NCBI GenBank assembly: GCA_039583875.1
Contig: CM077150.1
Span: forward strand, 186,562,375-186,626,374
Source: Platanthera guangdongensis
Taxonomy: Eukaryota; Streptophyta; Magnoliopsida; Asparagales; Orchidaceae
Direction of reading: 5' to 3'
Length of the DNA: 64,000 nt
Below, piece after piece: positions 56,721-64,000 of the stretch (positions are counted from its first letter, which is position 1; every line of letters starts with the position of its first letter). The notes below the pieces were generated by a model. That model had not been told where the DNA came from. It ran no database searches and saw only the letters and a list, made by a program, of their open reading frames with translations. The position numbers and the translations under genes are program-made.

Positions 56721-57203
56721 TAGTGTCGACACACAGAGTTATCTGTGTCGAGACAGTATAGTGGTGTCGACACTTCAGGGAAAAGGTGTCGACACATCTA
56801 GGAAGTTAGTGTCGACACTTCAGAATATTAGTGTCGACACATGACAAGTAGGTGTCGACACATCCAAAGTGGTGTCGACACTTAGTTTTTACTCAGAATT
56901 CTCTAAGTAAAGTCTCGACTATGTGTCGAGTTGAGTGGTGTCGACACATAAACAAGTGTCGACACATATAATCTGTTGACTAAACTTGTGTCGACACGTA
57001 AGTGTCGAGACATTATAAGTCAGTGTCGACACTTATTGCCAGTGTCGACACAATTTAAGTTAGCTGCCCGCCTTTTCATCTTCAAACCTAGAAAGGTATA
57101 AATAGGATTTTGCCTTAGTTTGTCGACACGCTTTCAAAAGTTTCGAGACCAAAACTTCTGTGTCGACACCTCTCTTCTCTCAAGTCAAATTCTTCAAACC
57201 CTA
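56721..57203 (+). promoter_or_regulatory. Palindrome array and TATA box upstream of ORF3 (element D)
   Basis: The 507-bp gap between pol and ORF3 holds about 14 GTGTCGACAC palindromes or close variants and a TATAAATA box at 57097-57104, 100 bp before the ORF3 ATG at 57204. The LTR promoter (array, then TATAAATA at 61492-61499) uses the same parts. Conservation in C supports function; transcription from here is inferred. Confidence 0.6.
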
Positions 57204-60032
57204 ATGGCGCCAAAGCTTGAGGAGAACGTCAACGAAGGATACGAACTGGTGCGCGACGCATTTGGGGATGCTGACCAGGAAATCAAGAACGTGATAACCC
57301 TAGTTGCAGACTCAGGGTTAGAATATCTTATTTCAGAACCTACAAAGATCTGGAAGAAGGAAGTCTTGGATTTCCTCAATGGAGCTAAGGTAGATGAAAC
57401 TGGATTCAAGATCAAATCCAGGGTTCATGGTGAAAAAGTAAAGGTCTCTCCAAAAAGTCTGAGGAAAGTACTGCAGTTACCAAGAACTCAAGAAGAAGAT
57501 GAGGTTACAGCTTCCAGGACCAGAGATGCATTGGCATGGTGTGGTCTGGATTCTAAGATGAAGATTAGTTCAGTTTTCAATAGAAAAGGAATGAACAGTC
57601 AGGGGAAATTCCTGTCTGAAATTGTTGGGAAAGTGGTGTTGAGCAAGCCAGGAGGGCATGACAGAGTGTCTGCCCATATGTTCAGCATTATGACCAGAAT
57701 AATCTTCAATCTGCAAACTGACTGGTCTATAGTAGTATTTGAGAAAATCAAGGAAAGTCTGAAGAAGCCCAACTTGGGCAGAATTTTAAACTTATACCTA
57801 GCTGGAAGCATACCAAAAGTTATGGGTCAGACTGCTGGCACTAAAATAAATCATATGAGGAAAATGAACATGATGATCTTCTCCAGATGGGATAGGGTGT
57901 TGTCAAAAGAGATGCCAACACCTGAGAAGATCACTTCTAAGAAGGAAATTCCACCAAATAAGAAGAGGAAAATTGCCCCAGTGGCTCAAGAGTCCACTAG
58001 CAGCTCAGACAGTGAAGAACAAGTTGTCTTCTCACCTGATGAGAATGAAGAAGAGACTGCTGTGAAGTCTCCAGCACAACAAGTAGATGCTGAAATCCAG
58101 GGGGAGCTACCTCAAGCTAGCCCCATACACAGGGATCACATCCAGGGGGAGTCTCTAGTTGTAGAAGAACCAACTATACTAGAAAGTGAACAAGCAACCA
58201 ACATCATCCTAGAGGTAATCACTGAGCTTAATGCTTTAGATTTTCCTTTAGAAGATACTGATTTGTCTGATGTTTATCAGCAACCACAGACTGCTAGTCA
58301 AGTCCCAGATGTTGTCATGGAAGACACATCTGCTGCAGCTCAGTTTGTATCTGATCTAGTGGTAGATGAGCCCATAATTTCTCCTGCTCATTCTCCACAA
58401 GAATACACCATGGAAGATTTATTTCTAAATTTGGATTAATAAGATTTTGACAAGGACACTGCTGCTGCTGAGGGGGAGAATGCTCCAGTTGAGGGGGAGC
58501 AAGTGCCAATTGTTGAAGAGCCTGCAAGGACAGAACCTGAAAAGCCCCAAGCTGTTGAAGAGCTACCTAAGGAGAGGGTAAAGATAGCTAGCTCCTCAGC
58601 TTCTGAAGATGAGGAGGCTACACGTGCTATGAAAATAAAGTTTCAAGTTTTCAGGAGAAGAAGTCAGAGTTATAAGAAGGCCTTACAATCTATTGCACCA
58701 CAGCCTATATCACTGCCAGCACCAACTGTTGATTATAGTGCACTGATGGTTGCTATGCAGATTAAACTGGATGAACACAGGAAGGCCATTGAGAAATATG
58801 TGGATGAAGGGCAGAAATCATTGCAATTTGATTTGGCCCAGGACATAAAGTCAATAAGATTTGAGATGAATCTTAATAAGAAGGAGATGACAGACTGCTT
58901 CCACAAAGGGGGGAATGCAGTAGTGTACTTGGGAACTCATCAAGAGAAAATAAAGGTTCAAGTAGATGACATAGCACTGAAGCAGGGATATGTTCTAGAA
59001 AATCAAATCAGAATGAATGACAATTTGACTGCATCTCACAATGCTATTGTCACAGAAATGAAGAACATAGCTGCTGGATCTTCTACCTCTACTACTACTA
59101 TTAAAGCTGAATTTGACAAAGTATTCCAGGAAGAAATCACTGCTGTTAAGACTGCCATTCAAGAATCTCAAAAGATCATAACTGACAAACTCCAAAGGTT
59201 AAAACCTTTCTTTAAAGATGGAGTTAATTATTTGGATAATCAAGTCAGATTTCAAAAAGATGATGTCAGAGATCATGTAGAAAGAGAAGTCATAAAGGGG
59301 GAGAGGGTTTTAGTCAAAGCTAGCTCTGATCATGCCAAGTGGATATCTAATTCCATCAGAGCTACACTGGGTTATCCTTCTCTTTGTGATGATGACAATG
59401 TTGCTGAATCTGGAATTCATCCTGCATATTTAGGAGGGGAGCAACCAGAAGTGGCTCAAGTTATCTACCCTCCTCTAGATTTTGACATGATTCATGCTGA
59501 CATACAGTCCATGTATAGCCCACCTGGGGGTAAGGACAATGTAATTATAGAGAAAGTTGTTCAGCCTATATCTGAAGCTATGCAAGAAGCACTACAGAAA
59601 GAAGAAGAGACTAGATTATCTAAGAAGAGGTTCAGGGAGCAAGCTGAACAAAGACCTGACTTTGAGCAGTGGAGCCCCACCTCAAGAAATATTATTTTGA
59701 CTGCCTGGAAAGCTGCAAAAGATAATGTGCATGACAGGAACAAATGGTTTTCTGAGGCTGAATGGAGAAAACATGAGATCAGGCAGGAGGCAATAGTTCA
59801 ATATAGAAGAAAGGCCAAGATGGGAAAGCTACCTCCTACTGCCCAGGAGCCTAGCAAGTACTTTCCCAAGCCTTATCATTATTTTGAGAGACAAAAGATT
59901 AAGGCTGAGGAACTTAAGAAGAAAGATCTGAAAGGCAAGAAGCCTGCTGATGCTGAAGTTGCTGTAGCTCCTGTTCAAGCCAAAGTTCAAGCTGGAAAAG
60001 GAATAGTGATTAAGGAGCCAGAACAGAAATAG
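57204..60032 (+). pseudogene. Element D third ORF (env-like position), one double stop
   Basis: The start is ATG 57204 (MAPKLEENVNEG); upstream in-frame TTG at 57120 is less likely because C begins at the same Met. The frame is 942 codons long, broken only by adjacent TAA TAA at 58437-58442, where C reads through with sense codons. The N-terminal part (about 1-260) has IWKKEVLDFLNG, SPKSLRKVLQL and FSRWDRVL. An acidic Ser-rich linker follows, then a helical C-terminal half (AIQESQKIITDKLQRLKPFF, DFEQWSPTSRNIILTAW) with coiled-coil character and a basic end. No signal peptide or membrane span is evident. The function of this Sirevirus ORF is not established. Confidence 0.85.
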
Positions 60033-60326
60033 AATTAGAATTTTCTTAAAGTTTACTTTGTAATCTTTTTGATGTAAAACATTCTGTAAACTTTTTGAAA
60101 TATGTATATGACAAAGTATTGGAACAATGTGTTGTGTAATAAATTTGCTATGTGTTAAATTTATTTCATAATTGTTCTGTGATGCAATCTATGTGTACAT
60201 GTTTGTTTCATACATGTTTATGTTTGCCCTGCTATGTAGAATCCTGCTTTACATCATTTTGTAATTTTATTATGAATGGTGTATATCATTGACTAAGGGT
60301 TATGACTTCTCCAAATAGGGGGAGAT
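60033..60326 (+). other. Element D 3' untranslated region and PPT
   Basis: This AT-rich non-coding stretch ends in CCAAATAGGGGGAGAT (60311-60326), the polypurine tract directly before the 3' LTR. It matches C's 26742-27051 on the opposite strand. Confidence 0.85.
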
Positions 60327-62358
60327 TGTTGGGTACATTGGTTTAAATGTACCTGATTTGAAGAAGCCTCACTCTACTCAATGATATACATCAAAATGTA
60401 TTTGATGTATTTTGAGTTACTTGTGCAGGTTAAGTATTTGCAGGAATGAAGCAAAAGTTTCTAAGTCCATGTGTCGACACCTTGAGGGAAAGTGTCGACA
60501 CTTAAGAAGACTTGTGTCGACACCCAGGCAAGCAGTGTCGACACTTGGAGTCATTGTGTCGACACCAGGGATGCTGAGTCGACACCAGACAGAAAGTGTC
60601 GACACAAGGAGCTGTGTCGACACTCAATAAAGAAGAGTGCAATGAAGCTGTGTCGACACTTAGCAATTGTGTCGACACCCAGTGAAACTGTGTCTACACC
60701 AGAAAGTGTCGACACTTGGAGTCTGTGTCGACACTCAGCAAAAGTCAGCAGAGACTAAGTACAAGTGTCGACACCCAGAACAATATGTCGACACTCAGCA
60801 GAAGAGTCAACACTTGAAGTAAGTGTCGACACCAAGAACAATGTGTCGACACTCAGCTGAAGACTCAACACTTGAAGAAAGTGTCGACACAAGGAGCTGT
60901 GTCGACACTTAGCAAAGATCAACAAAGTTCAACAAAATATTCTAAGTACAAGTGTCGACACTAAAGGAATGTGTCGACACACAGCCAGAGTCTCGACTGA
61001 AGAAGACAGTGTCGACACCCAAAGCAATGTGTCGACACTCAACAAGTATCAACACTGAAGACATGTGTCGACACCAAGAAGTAGTGTCGATACTTAACAG
61101 ATTCAACACATGAAGATGTGTCGACACAAAGGTGTTGTGTCGACACTTAGAAGAATTCAGCAAGATACTGAAGTACAAGTACTTGTGTCGACACTCAATT
61201 TCAGTGTCGACACATGAAGAAGAAGTAGTGTCGAGATACAAAATCTACAACACAAGGAGTTGTGTCGACACCTTGTAGACTAGTGTCGACACTTAGACAA
61301 CTTGTGTCGACACTTGGTCTATAAGTGTCGACACTTAAAGACAGAAAGTCTCGACACTTAAAGACAGTTATAGAATTTTCAAGAACTGACTGGATGACTT
61401 AACAGCTGCCATTCCAGCCGGTCTACAGCACCTGTCAGAGTTCTCAGAATTCAGTTATGAACCGGACCAGCCGGTTACCATGAAGAAGGCCTATAAATAG
61501 GCTTATGCTGTCTACAGAAAGTTGTTGTTGAAGTGGTTGAGATTGATTGAACACAAGTCCAAGTTCAGATTTAAAGAAGATCTAGCTATCAAGTGAAGAT
61601 CTAAGAAGTTGGAGAGAGAGAGCTCCATCCAAGAAATCAGCTGTTGGAACCCAGCTGAGAAGAAGGATTCAGATTGGTCTGAATCTTAAGAAGCAGAGAT
61701 CAAGGATCAACTGCAGAGGAATCAGTCTTATTGTGTTCTACTTTCAAGAAGCTTTGAAGAAAGTCAAGTTAGATTGATTTCAGCTGAGTTCTTCCAAGAA
61801 CTCATCAAGAATCTCACAACTTATCTCTCTTTCATCTAAGTTGTTGAGTTTATACATTTTGTATTCATTATAACTTGTAGGATCCTTAGGGATCTGAGAT
61901 TGTAAGCCTGCAATTATAAATACTGAGGGTAGGAGAGTTAAATCTCTGAGTGTAGGCCTTGTTGGCTGAGTGTAGGCCTTGGTGGCTGAGTATAGGCCTT
62001 TGTTGCTGAGTGTAGGCCTTTGTGGCTGAGTGTAGGCTTTGTGGAAAAGCTGAGTTGTAGGGCCTTGGGCCTGAGGTGTAGGAGCCTGTTTTGGGTTCTG
62101 AGATAGTGGAGGAGTTTGGCCGAATCTAGTACACTGCTAGATAGGCGAAGGGGGAAAGTGGATGTACCCAAAGCTTGGGTAACCACTATAAAACTTTGTG
62201 TCTACTGTGTGATTGTTGTTGGCTGTGATTGCTGCATATGTGCTGTGATATAGTAGATAGAATTCTGTGATATTATCTGATTGGTGCATAAAAAGTTAAA
62301 AATATTCAAGTCACCTATTCACCCCCCCCCTCTAGGTGATTAGGTACAATATCTTTCA
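60327..62358 (+). repeat. Element D 3' LTR (2032 bp)
   Basis: It runs from TGTTGGGTACA to ATCTTTCA. A hand count gives about 29 perfect GTGTCGACAC palindromes between 60470 and 61340, plus single-base variants. TATAAATA lies at 61492-61499. Five or so tandem units of GGCTGAGTGTAGGCCTT lie at about 61945-62045. A C-run near 62325 sits just inside the right end. The short frames in the array are artefacts of the palindrome. Confidence 0.94.
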
Positions 62359-62915
62359 GAAAAGAATGTCTTGGAGAAGAGACTTCACTTGTCGCTTGCC
62401 AAGGTAGATGAAGGCAAAAAACAATTTGCCAATCAGTGTGTAATGTTTATAACTGAAAACACTGCCCTAAAGGCGATGATCCATGATCTTAACTGTGCCA
62501 TCAAAAAGTTTGGAATAGGCCAAAAGTCTTTAAATGTGCTACAAGGTGCACAGTGTCATGGATCTGGGAAGTTTGGATTAGGATACGTGAGTACAACGTC
62601 ACCACCGAGCAGGAATCAAGATCATTCCAAGCCTAAGGCCAACCTTAATAAGTCTAAATACAAGGCTAAGAATTCTGGAGGGCTATCCCCGTCCTCAAGT
62701 AAGAGCTCAAGCAACTCGATAAAGGCAGCATCACTGCTTACACTTTGTGTGAAAATTGTCATAAGTTTGGTCACACATCTGACTCGTGTTTGAGGAAAGG
62801 TTCCAAGAGGAATACACAAATCTGGCTACCAAAGTCTTCTACCTATCATATGGGTGGGACAACTTGGGTAACCAGAACTTTACCCTCATCTTCTTTTTAG
62901 GTCTGTTGGTAGGCT
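62359..62915 (+). pseudogene. Element E2 gag, part after element D
   Basis: It continues the E2 gag coiled-coil and C-terminal region (EKRLHLSLAKVDEGKKQFAN, GKFGLGYVSTT), equivalent to E1 43965-44520. GAAAA at its left edge is D's TSD. Frame changes near 62760 match those of E1. Confidence 0.8.
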
Positions 62916-62930
62916 AAGGACACAAAGAAC

Positions 62931-64000
62931 ATGTGGTACTTGGACTCAGGGTGCTCCAAGCACATGATGGGAGATAAAGACAAGTTCCTTAGCCTGGAGA
63001 AGAAGAAGGGTGGAATGGTGACCTTTGGAGACAACAACAAAGGACGGATACTTGGAAGCGGCACTATAGGTAACAATGCATTTTCTATTTCTAATGTTCT
63101 ATATGTAGATGGACTTAAGCATAATCTCATCTCTATTAGCCAACTGTGTGATAAAGGTCTAAATGTCTTATTTGAGTCATCTACAAATAATTGTAAGATT
63201 ATTGATGCCAAAACTTCTAGTGTATTACTTGTAGCTCACAGAAATCATAATGTGTACACTGTTAGTTTTGATGATATTTCTGCATCTAATTTGAAATGCC
63301 TAGTTGCTAAGAATGAGGAATTAGACCTTTGGCATAAGAGACTAGGACATACTGGTATCAAGCTTATTATAAAACAATCAAAAAAGAGACTTGTTTGGGG
63401 ACTTCCCAACTTAAGCAGTAGTTTAAATGTCTTATGTGGTCCGTGTCAAAAAGACAAATTTACTAAAACCTCTTTCAGAAGCAAAACCGAAGTTTCCACG
63501 TCTAGACCACTTGAACTCATTCACTTGGATTTGATTCGACCCCTTAGCACGTATAGTCTAGGTGGAAAACGATACACCTTCATTATAATAGATGACATTT
63601 CACGTTATTGCTGGACAATCTTTCTAACAAATAAATCTGACACCTTTAGCGAATTCTCCAGTCTCTGCACGCGACTTCAAAATGAGAATGAGCTAAAGAT
63701 AAAATGTATTAGATCAGATCATGGAGGAGAGTTGAATGAGAATTTCTCAAACTTGTGTGACACCTTAGGAATTAAGCATGAATTCTCTGCCCCTCACACT
63801 CCTCAACAGAATGGGTTTGTAGAAATAAAGAACCATGCTACTCAAGAATTAGCCCGCACAATGCTCGCCGAGTTTGGCTTACCACGATCCTTCTAGGCTG
63901 AAGTGGTTAAAATGACAAGATACGTAATGAACCAAGTCATGCTTCGTCCACTTTAAAAGCGAACTCCATACGAGCTATATTTCGAGAAGAAACCTTTTGT
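62931..64000 (+). pseudogene. Element E2 pol, protease to mid-integrase
   Basis: Motifs are [14 protein letters not shown] (protease), HKRLGH and CGPCQKDK (zinc finger intact here), HLDLIRPLS, IRSDHGGELN and QNGFVEIKN (integrase). The ancestral TAG (63894-63896) is shared with E1. A private one-base loss near 63953 shifts the frame. The feature runs off the window end. Confidence 0.82.

Larger units (their letters stand above)
49881..62358 (+). mobile_element. Element D: complete Sirevirus-like Ty1/copia retrotransposon
   Basis: This is a 12.5-kb plus-strand sister of element C. The TSD is GAAAA (49876-49880 and 62359-62363). Order: 5' LTR (1494 bp, internally deleted), PBS, gag, in-frame stop, pol, palindrome spacer with TATA, ORF3, PPT, 3' LTR (2032 bp). 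Gag and pol are full length with intact motifs; ORF3 has one double stop. The host sequence on both sides is E2 gag, which reads on across the TSD. Confidence 0.96.
45733..64000 (+). repeat. Tandem direct duplication, copy 2 (interrupted by element D)
   Basis: It comprises 45733-49880 and 62359-64000, about 5.79 of the 5.91 kb unit. Position 64000 matches 45606, so the window stops about 126 bp before the point where a third unit would begin if the array continues. Divergence from copy 1 is a few percent by eye. Confidence 0.9.

Noticed and set aside
57120..57203. N-terminal extension of ORF3 from TTG at 57120
   Set aside because: It starts inside a GTGTCGACAC-type motif, is not ATG, and element C has its ORF begin at the ATG matching 57204.

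Overview
This window is a stack of plant LTR retrotransposons with no host gene that I can support. The lineages present (Ty3/gypsy Tekay/Del chromovirus with a C-terminal chromodomain, a Tat/Athila-group element, and Ty1/copia Sirevirus-like elements with a third ORF) are all plant lineages, so the source is an angiosperm, probably a pericentromeric or otherwise repeat-rich region. The sequence does not let me name the species.

Layout, left to right. 1-6171: 3' part of a Tat/Athila-group Ty3 element (integrase, a 1.2-kb tandem duplication, 3' LTR). 6172-20175: a Tekay/Del chromovirus ('A'). Its gag is interrupted by the Athila-type element, and about 105 bp further on by a complete non-autonomous LTR element ('G', 6281-12672). 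Its pol runs to 16699 and its 3' LTR ends at 20175. 20176-24668: element 'B', a Tekay-like element with gag and no pol; A sits inside B's 5' LTR. 24677-37708: 'C', a complete minus-strand Sirevirus-like copia element with TSD ATAAC. 37714-40858: 'F', an old copia element seen as RNase H tail - PPT - LTR - PBS - gag. 40859-45732: 'E1', a 5' LTR plus gag and part of pol of another copia element inserted in F. From 45733 the F/E1 segment starts again as a direct tandem copy (period about 5.9 kb), interrupted at 49881-62358 by 'D', a complete plus-strand sister of C with TSD GAAAA. The second copy resumes at 62359 and runs off the window end.

Inferred order of events: F is the oldest layer; B inserted in F's RNase H region; A inserted in B's 5' LTR; Athila and G inserted in A's gag; C inserted 8 bp from B's end. 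Independently E inserted in F and decayed, the F/E segment was tandemly duplicated, and D inserted in the second copy. C and D look youngest: their LTR pairs are nearly identical by eye and both keep full-length gag and pol frames.

The most interesting biology is in C and D. Both have a conserved in-frame stop between gag and pol that overlaps a consensus splice-donor sequence. The LTR U3 carries about 30 copies of the 10-bp palindrome GTGTCGACAC, and a second array of the same palindrome plus a TATAAATA box lies about 100 bp upstream of the third ORF, suggesting a dedicated internal promoter. At least six copies of the polypurine-tract core lie inside the coding region. More widely, five different LTR families here each carry arrays of CG-centred palindromes. 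All lineage assignments rest on motif recognition; no search or alignment was run.
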